DNA of 61,203 nt from Micromonospora rosaria (GTDB taxonomy: Bacteria > Actinomycetota > Actinomycetes > Mycobacteriales > Micromonosporaceae), in contig NZ_LRQV01000028.1 of assembly GCF_001567585.1 (NCBI RefSeq), positions 1 through 61,203 of the forward strand, read 5' to 3'. The notes below the pieces were generated by a model, which saw nothing but the letters and a program-made list of their open reading frames with translations, was not told where the DNA came from and made no database searches. Shown in pieces: positions 36,393-45,259 of the stretch (positions are counted from its first letter, which is position 1; each line of letters starts with the position of its first letter). Position numbers and translations under genes: made by a program.

Positions 36393-37508
36393 ATGCACCT
36401 GTCCTTCCTGCGCCCGCTGTACGACCGTGCCGGGCCGTGGTGCTCGGTCTACCTGGACGCCTCCCGGGACACCCAGGACTCGCGTCCCGCGCTGGACCTG
36501 CGCTGGCGGGCCCTCAAGGGCGACCTGCTCGGGCAGGGGGCCGACGCCGCCACCGTCGACGCGATCGAACAGGTGGTCCGTGGTCACACCCCGATGGCCG
36601 GCGACTACGGCATCGCCGTCTTCGCCACCCGGGGCCGGGTGGTGCTCTCCGAGTACCTCTCCGCGCCACCGCTGCGGGACCTGGCCAGCGTCGCGCCGCT
36701 GCCGCACACCATGCCGCTGGTGGCCCAGCGCGGCGAACAGGTCGCCTGGGTACGGGTGCTGGCCGACCGCACCGGCGCGGACGCGATCGCGGTGGGCGCC
36801 GGGGAACTGCCCCGCCGGGCGACCGTCCGGGGCCGGGAGAGCTACCCGCTGCGCCGGGCCAACCCGGGTGGCTGGTCGCAGTCGCGCTACCAGCGCGCCG
36901 CCGACGAGGCCTGGCACCACAACGCCGGGGACACCGCGGCGGCCACCGCCGAGCTGGCCGAGAAGGTCAACGCGGAGGTGGTGGTGCTCGCCGGCGACAT
37001 CCGGGCCACCGGCGTGATCGCCGCCCAACTGCCCCGGCGCTGGCAGGACGTGCTGGTCCGCACCGACGCGGGCGCCCGCACCGGCGGCGCCGACCCGGCC
37101 GCGATGGACGACGTGACCGTGCAGGTCATCGCCGAGGCCGCGCAGGCGCGGGTGGACGCCACCCTGGACCGGTTCGGCATGCAGGAGGACGTCGGCGCGG
37201 GGCTGGACGCGGTGGTCGACGCGCTGCAACGCAACCAGGTCGACACGATGCTGATCGTCGACGACCCGTCCGCCACCGGCCAGCTCTGGATCGGGTCGGC
37301 GCCGACCGACATCGCCACCGACCCGGAGCGGCTCACCGGGGGCGGCGAACCGCAGCAGGTCCGCGCCGACGCCGCGCTGCTGCGCGCGCTGGCCGGCACC
37401 GACGCCGAGCTGACCGTGCTGGCACCCGGCGAGGCGCCGGACCTGGCCGACGGCGTCGGCGCGGTGCTGCGCTACGTCGACCCCGCCACCCCCGGCCGAA
37501 GCGCCTGA
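36393..37508 (+). CDS. bacterial eRF1-like protein (Rv2629/Balon family), candidate ribosome hibernation factor
   Basis: 371 aa, ATG with GGAAAGGGG upstream. Sequence and length match the Rv2629-type baeRF family: N-terminal SVYLDASRDTQD, middle GAGELPRRATVRGRESYPLRR, then VNAEVVVLAGDIRATGVIAAQLP and a C-terminal LRALAGTDAELTVLAPGE segment. Relatives in Psychrobacter (Balon) and mycobacteria bind the ribosomal A site during dormancy and cold, and Rv2629 belongs to the hypoxia/dormancy response. The fold is that of archaeo-eukaryotic release factors without the GGQ termination motif; I see none here. A possible stress promoter lies upstream. Hibernation function is inferred from family. Confidence 0.82.
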   Translation: MHLSFLRPLYDRAGPWCSVYLDASRDTQDSRPALDLRWRALKGDLLGQGADAATVDAIEQVVRGHTPMAGDYGIAVFATRGRVVLSEYLSAPPLRDLASVAPLPHTMPLVAQRGEQVAWVRVLADRTGADAIAVGAGELPRRATVRGRESYPLRRANPGGWSQSRYQRAADEAWHHNAGDTAAATAELAEKVNAEVVVLAGDIRATGVIAAQLPRRWQDVLVRTDAGARTGGADPAAMDDVTVQVIAEAAQARVDATLDRFGMQEDVGAGLDAVVDALQRNQVDTMLIVDDPSATGQLWIGSAPTDIATDPERLTGGGEPQQVRADAALLRALAGTDAELTVLAPGEAPDLADGVGAVLRYVDPATPGRSA

Positions 37509-37548
37509 GCCCCACCGCGCCCGTGACGAAGCGGACGCGGCCCTTCCC

Positions 37549-37621
37549 CGCGATCGTGCACTCGCCGCCCCGACAACAGGGACAAAAGCCGCACTCTGAG
37601 GGCCCGAAGTGCATGATCGCG
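37549..37621. repeat. 73-bp inverted-repeat element, copy 2
   Basis: CGCGATCGTGCA (37549-37560) pairs with TGCATGATCGCG (37610-37621), 11 of 12. Length and arms equal the copy at 9028-9100, and it is likewise followed by a G-rich tract (about 37621-37642) of four G4 runs. Located 40 bp after the release-factor-like gene. Confidence 0.75.
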
Positions 37622-37741
37622 CGGGGTGGGGTGGGGTGGGGACGCCGTGGTGGCCGGTGGATGCTCGTGATCAACGGATTATCCCGGCCAGCGGCCTATG
37701 CCCTGTTTGAACCCCATCGCGGTGGGAAGCCGGGGCCCGTG

Positions 37742-39181
37742 GTGAGCGAACGAGGCAAGGTGGAGCCGGTCCGCGAGGGACCGGCGGGGCTGGTCGCCGG
37801 CGGTACCGGCCTGACCGGCGACCGGGTGGTGGCCCCGGGCAGTACGGCCCGGGTGCTGGTCGCCGCGACGGCCCGCGCGCTGCGCGGCACCGACTGCGCG
37901 GACCTCGGCCAGCCGGCGACGCTCGCCCGGATCGCCGCCGCGCCGGAGGCGGTCCGCCGTACGGCGGTGGCCCGCGCCGCCGGCCGGGCGGCGCTCAGCC
38001 CGGCCCAGGTCGCCGAGGTCGACGGCGACCGGGTCGCCCGGTGGCTCGCCGAGCAGTACCCGCGCCGCCGCTACCCGGGGGTGCTGCTCGGCTCCCCGCA
38101 CGGCGCGGCCGTGCACCTGGCGGTGGCGCTCGGCATGCCCTGGCTGCCCACCGGCTTCGAGGTGACCGTGCGGTGGCCGGAGGGGACCGTGGACCGACCC
38201 GGAGCCGCCCTCGACCACGGCACGGCGCTGGCCGCCCGGTTGCTCGCCGGCAACGCCGACGTGCACGTCCGTCAGGTGCACTGCCCGGCCAGCCGGGGCA
38301 CCCTCGCCGGCTCGACCGTGGCGCTGTCGGTGCGCTGGCGGCACCTGCCCGGGGCGTACCGGCGGTTCCTGGCCGACCGGCTGGCGCCGCAGGCCCCGGT
38401 GCTGGTGCTGCGCGACGGCCGGACCTGGCCGGTGCTCGACGTCGGCTCCGGGCACAGCTTCCAGGTCGGCTGCCCCGCCAGCGGCTTGGACCCGGTCGAC
38501 TTCCACCCGGACAGCCACGCGCTGCGCCAGGTGCTGCGCGCCGCCGGGGGCGACGACGCCCGCTGGGAGCCGCCCGAGGTCTCCTGCGCCCGGGGTGACG
38601 CCGAGCACGGCGTGGAGTCCGGTTTCGTCCACAGCGTCCGGGAGTGGACCGGCCGGCGCGGACACCCGCTGCACCAGGTGCTGGTCCCGCAGCCGGAGGC
38701 GCTCAGCGCCACCGTCGCCGACCTGTACCGGCGGTGGCTGCGCACGGCGGGCAAGACCGGCGACCGATTGGTCGTGGAGTGCGGCCGGCTGCTCGACCCC
38801 TGGCAGGTGCTCCGGGCCGGACTGGTGCCGTACTGGTGCGAGAACGCCACCCGGCGGGCGGTGGCCGGCGCCGAGTGGTGGCTGGCCGGCAGTGCCCCGT
38901 TCACCTCGGTGGACGTCCTTCCCGAGCCGCCCGGCGTCCGCTCACCGGCGCTGGCCGGCCTGCCGCAGTGGCTCGCCGTGGCCGCCTTCGGCCGGCGTCG
39001 CCGGGCGCTGGACCGCACCGCGGCCCGGGGCTACCCGGTCACCGCGGTACCCACCCGCCGGGCCACCGAGGTGCTCCGCGCCCAGCCGTACGACCTGCCC
39101 GTCCCGCCGCCCCTGCCGGTCGGCGCGGCGCTGGCCGCGTTGCGCGAGGACGGCCCCCACCAGGGGCTCGCGCTCTGCTGA
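37742..39181 (+). CDS. conserved-looking 479-aa protein, family not recognised
   Basis: 479 aa from GTG 37742; GTG 37739 and ATG 37661 are in-frame alternatives and no clear ribosome binding site decides. Cytosolic, no membrane segments, codon use normal. Visible features: VVAPGSTARVLVAATARAL near the start, YPGVLLGSPHGAAVHLAVALGMPWLPTGFEV (about 118-148), and VLDVGSGHSFQVGCPASGLDPVDFHPDSHALR (about 238-270), which resembles an alpha/beta enzyme. Near the C-terminus ENATRRAVAGAEWWLAGS. His- and Trp-rich patches could be catalytic, but I do not recognise the fold. It stands alone between the release-factor-like gene and the sigma factor gene. Confidence 0.7.
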   Translation: MSERGKVEPVREGPAGLVAGGTGLTGDRVVAPGSTARVLVAATARALRGTDCADLGQPATLARIAAAPEAVRRTAVARAAGRAALSPAQVAEVDGDRVARWLAEQYPRRRYPGVLLGSPHGAAVHLAVALGMPWLPTGFEVTVRWPEGTVDRPGAALDHGTALAARLLAGNADVHVRQVHCPASRGTLAGSTVALSVRWRHLPGAYRRFLADRLAPQAPVLVLRDGRTWPVLDVGSGHSFQVGCPASGLDPVDFHPDSHALRQVLRAAGGDDARWEPPEVSCARGDAEHGVESGFVHSVREWTGRRGHPLHQVLVPQPEALSATVADLYRRWLRTAGKTGDRLVVECGRLLDPWQVLRAGLVPYWCENATRRAVAGAEWWLAGSAPFTSVDVLPEPPGVRSPALAGLPQWLAVAAFGRRRRALDRTAARGYPVTAVPTRRATEVLRAQPYDLPVPPPLPVGAALAALREDGPHQGLALC

Positions 39182-39454
39182 CCCGGCCCGGCCGAACAGC
39201 CCGGGACCAACCCCACCGAAACATCCTCGCGATCCCGGGTCTCGTGATTGAGTACCTACGGAGCGGGAACACCGCAGGCCGCGACGGCGTGTCAGCACTG
39301 GCTGCCGTGCGTCGTCGCCGCCCGGCGTCAGCAGGCGCCGCTGGTGCTCCGGCTGCGGAATCAGCCACGTGACCCACTTCCGGCCCGGTGCGTGGCCCGA
39401 CCATGCGCACAACCGGTTCCGATCCGGGCGGGGACCTTCCTGAGGGAGGCGCGG

Positions 39455-40327
39455 ATGTTCGGACAGACCAGCACGACCACACCACCGCCGACGAACGAGC
39501 GTGGCCTGGAGGACCTGGACGCCGCGGCGCTGGCGTACGCGGCCCGGATCGAGGGGCTGCCCCCGCACCGGCGGCAGGAGGCCCGCGACGACCTGGTCCG
39601 CTTCGCGCTGCCCTTCGCCGGTCGGCTCGCCCGCCGGTACCGGGGGCGGGGCGAGCCGCTGGAGGACCTGGAGCAGGTGGCCCGGCTGGGGCTGGTCAAC
39701 GCCGTCGACCGGTACGACCCGGAGCGGGGGTCCTTCACCGCGTACGCGGCCATCACCATCGTCGGCGAGATCAAGCGGCACTTCCGGGACCGCACCTGGG
39801 GGGTGCACGTGCCCCGCCGGCTGCGGGACCTGATCCTGGAGGTCGGGCAGGCCACCGCCGCGCTCACCAGCGAGCTGTCCCGGGCCCCCAGCGTGGCCGA
39901 ACTGGCCGAGCGGCTGGACACCCCGGAGGAGGAGATCCTGGCCGCCCTGGAGTCCGCCGCCGGGTACAGTCCGGCCTCGCTCAACGCCCCGGTCGGCGGG
40001 GAGAGCTCCGCCGAGTTCGGCGACCTGGTCGGCGAGTCGGACAACGCCCTCGAGTCGGTCGACGACCGGGTCACCGTCTCGGGGCTGCTGCACCGGCTGC
40101 CCTGGCGGGAGCGGCGAATCCTGGCCATGCGCTTCTACGGCAACCAGACGCAGGCCGAGATCGCCGCCCGGTTCGGCATCTCCCAGATGCACGTGTCGCG
40201 GCTGTTGTCGCGCGCGCTGACCTGGCTGCGCCAGGCGATGCTCGCCGACACCCCGCCACCCTGGCAGAACGGCGCCGCCGAGACCGAGCCGACCGCCCGC
40301 ACCCCCACCCCGGTCCGCGACCGCTGA
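39455..40327 (+). CDS. SigB/SigF-family RNA polymerase sigma factor
   Basis: 290 aa, ATG with GAGGGAGG at 39442-39449. Sigma-70 group 3: region 2 with PLEDLEQVARLGLVNAVDRYDPERGSF (about 68-94) and YAAITIVGEIKRHFRD (97-112), region 3 about 115-185, and region 4 helix-turn-helix QTQAEIAARFGISQMHVSRLLSRAL (231-255). These are hallmarks of the SigB/SigF general-stress family. No anti-sigma gene is adjacent, but an STAS-ATPase fusion lies 2.2 kb away and a phosphatase/STAS set lies at the window start. SigB/SigF-type promoters occur repeatedly in the window, though none precedes this gene in the 273-bp gap (39182-39454). The frame is also open upstream to 39248, which I consider non-coding. Confidence 0.93.
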   Translation: MFGQTSTTTPPPTNERGLEDLDAAALAYAARIEGLPPHRRQEARDDLVRFALPFAGRLARRYRGRGEPLEDLEQVARLGLVNAVDRYDPERGSFTAYAAITIVGEIKRHFRDRTWGVHVPRRLRDLILEVGQATAALTSELSRAPSVAELAERLDTPEEEILAALESAAGYSPASLNAPVGGESSAEFGDLVGESDNALESVDDRVTVSGLLHRLPWRERRILAMRFYGNQTQAEIAARFGISQMHVSRLLSRALTWLRQAMLADTPPPWQNGAAETEPTARTPTPVRDR

Positions 40328-40331
40328 GGGG

Positions 40332-40412
40332 TAAGGAAGGGCCCCCTGTTAACGCATCCGGTAGAGAGGGGTCCCCCTCTCACCACCGGGGGTGTTAACA
40401 GGGGGCCCCTCC
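40332..40412. terminator. nested hairpin repeat, bidirectional terminator between sigma gene and ctaD
   Basis: Outer arms 40332-40352 (AAGGAAGGGCCCCCTGTTAA...) and 40393-40412 (GTTAACAGGGGGCCCCTCCG) enclose an inner perfect stem GAGAGGGG/CCCCTCTC (40363-40380). It sits between convergent genes. A shorter relative is at 48589-48637, so this is also a member of a dispersed repeat family. Confidence 0.75.
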
Positions 40413-40428
40413 GTGCACCGGGGGGCGC

Positions 40429-42432
40429 TCAGTGCTCGGGGGTGTCGCCCCGGCTGTGCGGGTGACGCCAGCGCTCGTTGGGCTGCGGCTCGCGCTCCGC
40501 GCCCAGCGCCCCCACCTCCGGCTCGTCGGTCTGCTCGAAGCTGGGCCGGCGGACCTCCTCCGGTTCCGGTACCTCCACCGGCCGGGCGCCGGACTGGGGC
40601 GCGGGGTGGTACGCCACCGCCTCCCGGGCGCCGTGCGCCCCCTCGGCGGCCGGGGACTCCGGTGCGTGCCGTTCCCGGTGGAACTCCTCGTGGAACTCCT
40701 GGGGCGGGAGGGTGGTGCGTTGCGGCAGGTCCCGGCCCAGGTCGGCGACGAGCGGGCCGTACTTGGCGTCGAAGGCGGGCCGCTCGGAGCGGATCCGGGG
40801 CATCCGGTCGAAGTTGCGCAGCGGCGGCGGGCAGGTGGTGGCCCACTCCAGCGAGTTGCCGAAACCCCACGGGTCGTCCACCGACACCATCGCCCCGTAC
40901 CGCCACGACCGCCACACGTTGTACATGAAGAACAGGGTGGAGAGGCCGAGCACGAAGGACCCGACCGTGGAGATCATGTTGAGTACGGTCCAGCCGTCGC
41001 TCTCCAGGTAGTCGGCGTAGCGGCGGGGCATCCCCTCCGCCCCCAGCCAGTGCTGCACCAGGAAGGTGGCGTGGAAACCGACGAACATCGTCCAGAAGTG
41101 CGCCTTGCCCAGCCGCTCGTCGAGCAGCCGCCCGGTCATCTTCGGGAACCAGAAGTACACCCCGCCGAAGGCGGCGAAGACGATGGTGCCGAAGAGCACG
41201 TAGTGGAAGTGGGCCACCACGAAGTACGAGTCGGTGACCTGGAAGTCCACCGGCGGGCTGGCCAGCAGCACGCCGGTGAGGCCACCGAGCAGGAAGGTGA
41301 CCAGGAAGCCGACGGCGAACAGCATCGGGGTCTCGAAGGTGAGCTGCCCCTTCCACATCGTCCCGATCCAGTTGAAGAACTTCACCCCGGTGGGCACCGC
41401 GATCAGGTAGCTGAGGAAGCTGAAGAACGGCAGCAGCACCTGGCCGGTGCCGAACATGTGGTGCGCCCACACGCTCATCGACAGGACGGTGATCGCGATG
41501 GTGGCGAGCACCAGGCCGGTGTACCCGAAGATCGGCTTGCGCGCGAAGACCGGGATGATCTCGGTGATGATGCCGAAGAACGGCAGCGCGACGATGTACA
41601 CCTCGGGATGGCCGAAGAACCAGAACAGGTGCTGCCAGAGCAACGGTCCGCCGGTCGCCGCGTCGTACACCTGGGCGTGCAGGATCCGGTCGGCGAGCAG
41701 CGCCATCAGCGCGGCGGCCAGCAGCGGGAAGACCAGGATCACCAGGACGCTGGTCAGCAGCAGGTTCCAGGTGAAGATCGGCATCCGGAACATGGTCATG
41801 CCGGGGGCGCGCAGGGTGAGCGTCGTGGTGATCAGGTTGACCGCGCCGAGGATGGTGCCCAACCCGGAGATGACCAGGCCGACGATCCACATGTTGCCAC
41901 CGACGCCCGGACTGTGCTGCGACAGACTCAGCGGCGTGTACGCGAACCAGCCGAAGTCGGCCGCGCCGCCGGGGGTGAAGAAGCCGGCGGTGACGATGGT
42001 CCCGCCGAACAGGTACAACCAGTACGCGAGCGCGTTCAGCCGGGGGAACGCCACGTCGGGCGCGCCGATCTGCAACGGGACGATGTAGTTGCCGAAGGCG
42101 AACACCAGCGGGGTGGCGAAGAGCAGCAGCATGATCGTGCCGTGCATGGTGAACGCCTGATTGTACTGCTCGGGGGAGAGGAACTGCATGCGGGGGCGGC
42201 CCAGCTCGGCCCGGACCAGCAGCGCCAGCACGCCGCCGATGAGGAAGAAGACGAACGAGGTGGTCAGGTAGAGCAGCCCGATCTGCTTCGCGTCGGTGGT
42301 GCGGAGCAGTTTGGCCAGGTGGTTGCCGGGCAGCGCCGGGCGGACCGGGCCGGGGAAGCCGCCGAACCGGGCCGGCGCCAGGATCGCCGGGCCCCGGTCC
42401 TGTCCGGGTTCCGTGGTTACCCGCTTCGGCAT
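40429..42432 (-). CDS. ctaD: cytochrome c oxidase subunit I (solitary copy)
   Basis: 667 aa, ATG at 42432. Twelve-helix heme-copper oxidase core with all ligands: His97 (low-spin heme), His275 with Glu277 and Tyr279 in [10 protein letters not shown], His324/His325, and His408/His410 in HFHYVLFG. It reduces O2 in the membrane. Subunits II and III are not adjacent, so this is either a detached ctaD or an alternative copy. The C-terminal 110 residues are a Pro/Glu/Arg-rich hydrophilic tail beyond the core. A SigB/SigF-type promoter (42473-42498) precedes it, unusual for a main oxidase gene and suggesting use under stress or stationary phase. Confidence 0.95.
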   Translation of the reverse strand: MPKRVTTEPGQDRGPAILAPARFGGFPGPVRPALPGNHLAKLLRTTDAKQIGLLYLTTSFVFFLIGGVLALLVRAELGRPRMQFLSPEQYNQAFTMHGTIMLLLFATPLVFAFGNYIVPLQIGAPDVAFPRLNALAYWLYLFGGTIVTAGFFTPGGAADFGWFAYTPLSLSQHSPGVGGNMWIVGLVISGLGTILGAVNLITTTLTLRAPGMTMFRMPIFTWNLLLTSVLVILVFPLLAAALMALLADRILHAQVYDAATGGPLLWQHLFWFFGHPEVYIVALPFFGIITEIIPVFARKPIFGYTGLVLATIAITVLSMSVWAHHMFGTGQVLLPFFSFLSYLIAVPTGVKFFNWIGTMWKGQLTFETPMLFAVGFLVTFLLGGLTGVLLASPPVDFQVTDSYFVVAHFHYVLFGTIVFAAFGGVYFWFPKMTGRLLDERLGKAHFWTMFVGFHATFLVQHWLGAEGMPRRYADYLESDGWTVLNMISTVGSFVLGLSTLFFMYNVWRSWRYGAMVSVDDPWGFGNSLEWATTCPPPLRNFDRMPRIRSERPAFDAKYGPLVADLGRDLPQRTTLPPQEFHEEFHRERHAPESPAAEGAHGAREAVAYHPAPQSGARPVEVPEPEEVRRPSFEQTDEPEVGALGAEREPQPNERWRHPHSRGDTPEH

Positions 42433-42472
42433 GGCTCTCACCCCGTCGTGGAGACAGAACGGACGGGCGTGC

Positions 42473-42498
42473 CTACCCGCCCCTCTGCCCATGAAACC
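42473..42498 (-). promoter_or_regulatory. SigB/SigF-type promoter of ctaD
   Basis: Minus-strand GGTTT (42498-42494), 15-nt spacer after GTTT, then GGGTAG (42478-42473). The predicted start is about 35 nt before ATG 42432. Confidence 0.7.
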
Positions 42499-42527
42499 AG
42501 GCGAGAGCCGAAAATTGGCGCATATCG

Positions 42528-43256
42528 TCAGCCGGTGGGCAGTATCGCCCAGACCACCTTGCCGTCCGGTACTGGCGAACTGCCCCACCGCTGGGCCAGC
42601 TCGCGGACCAGCAGCAACCCCCGGCCGCCCTCGGCCCGCAGGTCGGGCCGGCCGGGCCGGGCCGCCAGCCGGCTGCCGTCGGAGACCGCGACGTGCAGGT
42701 ACGGCCGCCGCAGGGTCAGCGTGACCTGCATCGACGTGCCGGCGTGCCGCACCACGTTGCCCACCAGCTCGCTGAGCACCAGGGAGGCCGGGCCGACCAG
42801 CTCCGGCAGGTTCCACCGGCCGCAGGCCTCGCCGACCAGCTCCCGGGCCCGTCGGCAGGCGCCGGTCACCGGCTCCAGCCGGGCCCGCAGCCGCGGTGAC
42901 GCCTCGGCGCCGGCCATCCGGGTCGCCGCCGCGCAGTTCGGGCGGACCGGCACCACCCGACAGGTGGTCGACTCCGCCAGCCAGGTCGCCGCCGCCGGGG
43001 GCGGGGAGCAGAGCACCATCGGCACGGCCGGCCAGTCGGCGGCCTGCCGGCAGATCGCCGCGAAGACCGACAGCGCCAGCCGGTCGGCGACCCGGACCCG
43101 GGCCAGGTCGACGACGAGGGCGTCCGGCTGCGTGGCGAGGCAGCGCGTCAACACGGTGTGCACCGACCGCATGGTGTCCACGTCGAGGTCGCCGCGGAGC
43201 CGGACCACGGTCACCGGTGACTCGTCGTGGACCGTGCAGGTGATCCGGCTCGACAT
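42528..43256 (-). CDS. STAS domain-HATPase (RsbW-like) fusion regulator
   Basis: 242 aa, ATG at 43256 with GAGGG upstream. Residues 1-100 form an STAS domain ([31 protein letters not shown]). The serine normally phosphorylated is replaced by Arg59, so this half cannot be a standard phospho-switch. Residues 130-240 are a GHKL ATPase of the RsbW/SpoIIAB serine-kinase type: N-box [15 protein letters not shown] with Asn167, VSDGS, and GGRGLLLV. Antagonist and kinase are usually separate proteins. It lies near the sigma factor gene and has its own SigB/SigF-type promoter, so it is a candidate feedback regulator of that sigma factor. Confidence 0.87.
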   Translation of the reverse strand: MSSRITCTVHDESPVTVVRLRGDLDVDTMRSVHTVLTRCLATQPDALVVDLARVRVADRLALSVFAAICRQAADWPAVPMVLCSPPPAAATWLAESTTCRVVPVRPNCAAATRMAGAEASPRLRARLEPVTGACRRARELVGEACGRWNLPELVGPASLVLSELVGNVVRHAGTSMQVTLTLRRPYLHVAVSDGSRLAARPGRPDLRAEGGRGLLLVRELAQRWGSSPVPDGKVVWAILPTG

Positions 43257-43271
43257 CGTGCCCTCGCTATC

Positions 43272-43334
43272 GCCCTCGTCGGTGGCCTGCGAACTACCCG
43301 ACTGCCCTCGTCGGAGGCCTGCGAACTACCCGAC
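43272..43334. repeat. 31-bp direct repeat carrying duplicated -10 element
   Basis: Copies at 43272-43302 and 43304-43334, with one mismatch. Each contains CTACCC, so on the minus strand GGGTAG occurs twice before the STAS-ATPase gene. Only the upstream copy has the -35 element at the correct distance. Confidence 0.85.
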
Positions 43335-43352
43335 GTCCGGCGGGGTGAAACC
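43326..43352 (-). promoter_or_regulatory. SigB/SigF-type promoter of the STAS-ATPase gene
   Basis: Minus-strand GGTTT (43352-43348), 16-nt spacer, GGGTAG (43331-43326). The spacer is part of a perfect inverted repeat, CGACGTCCGG (43331-43340) and CCGGACGTCG (43351-43360). Confidence 0.7.
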
Positions 43353-43360
43353 GGACGTCG
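43331..43360 (-). terminator. hairpin after DUF4383 gene, overlapping the next promoter
   Basis: Ten-base perfect arms (43331-43340 / 43351-43360) with a 10-nt loop, about 50 bp beyond the DUF4383 stop. It could end that transcript or act as an operator over the STAS-ATPase promoter it overlaps. Confidence 0.45.
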
Positions 43361-43408
43361 GGAGGGCGACACACACCCGCGCTGGGACCGGACACGGTCA
43401 CCCGGGCG

Positions 43409-43897
43409 TCACCGTTGGCGAGGGTTGCGGGCCAGGTGCCGGGGCGCGGCGCGGGCGGCGAGCAGGCCGAGCAGGAGCATGCCCACGCCCAGCCCCAGGT
43501 GCAGCCAGTTGTCGGCGTCGTTGACCGGCAGGACGTTCGCCGTGCTGGCGTGGTCGACCGCCAGGCCGTACACCCAGAGCACCAGGTAGATCGCGCCGCC
43601 ACCGACCAGGTACCCCCGGGCGCCGGCGACGGTCCGGGCCAGCGCCAGTCCGGCCAGCCCGAACAGCAGGTGCACGACGTTGTGCAGCACGGAGACCTGG
43701 AAGACACCGAGCAGCCGGGCGCCGGAGCCGTGGCCGGCGAACCGCAGGTCACCGAAGTCGCTGGTCACACCGGGCACGAAACCGAGCACCCCGACGAGCA
43801 GGAAGACCACCGCGACCACCCGGGCCGCCCGCCGTACCGGGGGCTGGCCGTCGGCCGGGTTGCGTCGGGCCCGCGCGTGCGCCGTCGACCCCGTCAT
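43409..43897 (-). CDS. DUF4383 membrane protein
   Basis: 162 aa, ATG at 43897 with GAGGAGGG upstream; the frame continues to 44179 but enters DNA without a start signal. Four membrane helices: about 25-45, 66-86, 92-118 and 132-152. The pattern VFQVSVLHNVVHLLFGLAGLALAR followed by NWLHLGLGVGMLLLGL matches DUF4383, a widespread actinobacterial family of unknown role. Basic cytoplasmic start (AHARARRNPADG). It precedes the STAS-ATPase gene on the same strand, separated by a hairpin and a separate promoter. The 164-bp region upstream (43898-44061) shows nothing recognisable. Confidence 0.85.
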   Translation of the reverse strand: MTGSTAHARARRNPADGQPPVRRAARVVAVVFLLVGVLGFVPGVTSDFGDLRFAGHGSGARLLGVFQVSVLHNVVHLLFGLAGLALARTVAGARGYLVGGGAIYLVLWVYGLAVDHASTANVLPVNDADNWLHLGLGVGMLLLGLLAARAAPRHLARNPRQR

Positions 43898-44061
43898 CGC
43901 CCCGCCCTCCTCGCCACCGGCTGGCTCGTCGGGCGCCGCGTTCCCCGCCTCCGCGCCGAGTAACCTCACCGCCCGCGCCGGACGCTCCTGCTCGCCCCCG
44001 GCCACCGACCGCGGGCGCCGGCGGCGTCGGACCGGAGGACGGGACCCGGCGGGTACGGCGG

Positions 44062-45222
44062 TCAGGCCGGCTGGAGGTCGCCGACCGGGGCGGCGGGGGT
44101 GCGGACCCGCTCGTACAACTCGACGTACCGGCGGGCCATCACCGCCGGGGTGAACCGGACGGCCGCCTCCCGGCGGCACTCCCGGGGGTCCAGCACGCTG
44201 GCGGCCAGCAGCAGGTCACCCAGCTCCTCCTCGTCGGCGGCCAGCAGCCCGGTCCGGCCGTGCTCGACCAGCTCCGGCAGGCAGCCCCGCCCGGTCGCCA
44301 CCACCGGCGTACCCAGGGCCAGCGACTCCACCACGGCGGTGCCACCGGGCTCCTCCCAGCGCAACGGGAACAGCGCGGCCCGCGCCCCGGCCAGCAGGTC
44401 GTCGCGTTCCTGCCCGGCGACCGTGCCCACCCAGCGGACCAGGTGCCCGTCGAGGTGTGGAGCCACCTCCTCGTGGAAGAACCGGACGTCCGGGTTCTGC
44501 CGCGCCTCGGCCCCGGCGGCGGCCAGGTCCGCCGGCCGGTGGTACGGCCCGACCGGACCGGCCAGCACCAGCGGCACGCCCAGCCGGCGGGCCAGCCGGG
44601 CCCCCACGTCCTGTCCCTTGCCCGGGTTGATCCGGCCCAGCACCACCACGTGGTCGCCCTTGGGCGTCGGCGGCCGGCGGTCGGCGTCGACGGCCAGCGG
44701 CGTGGCCAGGTGCACGTGACCGACGGCGTGCTCCCGCAACCTCCGGGGCGCCCGGGCCAACTGCGCGGCGGACACCCCGTTGACCCGGACCCGGTGACCG
44801 CCGTCGAGGTGGCCGTAGAGGGCCGGGTGCTTGGCCAGGTCCCAGTGCAGGGTGTGCAGGGCCGGCGGCGCGTCCGGGCCCATCGCGGCGAGGGTGGCCA
44901 GCCCGACCGCCTCCACGTGGTCGTGCACCAGGTCGATGTCGTCGCGGGCGCGCAGCGCCCGGACCACCCCGGCCAGGTGCGCCTGGGCGATCCCGCACAC
45001 CTGGTTGTACGGCCGTTGCAGGGCCGGGAACTGCCCGTCGCCGAAGACCGAGATCCGCTCGTCCACCGGCAGGGTGCTGGTCTCCACCGAGGCGAGCACC
45101 ACCCGGACGCCGAGCCGGCGCAGCTCCGGTACCAGCGTGGCGACCACGTTCTCGATGCCGCCGTAGCCGGGGGGTGGCACGGGCAGCCACGGGCCGGCGT
45201 TCATCAAAACGGTCAGGCCCAC
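44062..45222 (-). CDS. family 4 glycosyltransferase
   Basis: 386 aa. GT-B fold: VPPPGYGGIENVVATLVPELRRLGVRV (donor/acceptor domain start), DLVHDHVEAVGLA, VVVLGRINPGKGQDV at the second Rossmann start, and ALFPLRWEEPGGTAVVESLALGTPVVAT with the E-x7-E motif. This type (P-x2-YGG-E) is common near gpgS-like genes and uses nucleotide sugars. It follows the gpgS gene on the same strand, 37 bp downstream, so the two probably form an operon. The acceptor is unknown; with GpgS upstream, a glucosylglycerate- or polysaccharide-related product is possible. Confidence 0.85.
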   Translation of the reverse strand: MGLTVLMNAGPWLPVPPPGYGGIENVVATLVPELRRLGVRVVLASVETSTLPVDERISVFGDGQFPALQRPYNQVCGIAQAHLAGVVRALRARDDIDLVHDHVEAVGLATLAAMGPDAPPALHTLHWDLAKHPALYGHLDGGHRVRVNGVSAAQLARAPRRLREHAVGHVHLATPLAVDADRRPPTPKGDHVVVLGRINPGKGQDVGARLARRLGVPLVLAGPVGPYHRPADLAAAGAEARQNPDVRFFHEEVAPHLDGHLVRWVGTVAGQERDDLLAGARAALFPLRWEEPGGTAVVESLALGTPVVATGRGCLPELVEHGRTGLLAADEEELGDLLLAASVLDPRECRREAAVRFTPAVMARRYVELYERVRTPAAPVGDLQPA

Positions 45223-45259
45223 GGCGCCGGGCTTTCCCGGTCGACCGGGTCGCTGCCGG

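Noticed and set aside
39248..39454. N-terminal extension of the sigma factor
   Set aside because: The extension is Cys/Arg/Pro-rich and unlike sigma factors, while ATG 39455 has an excellent ribosome binding site.
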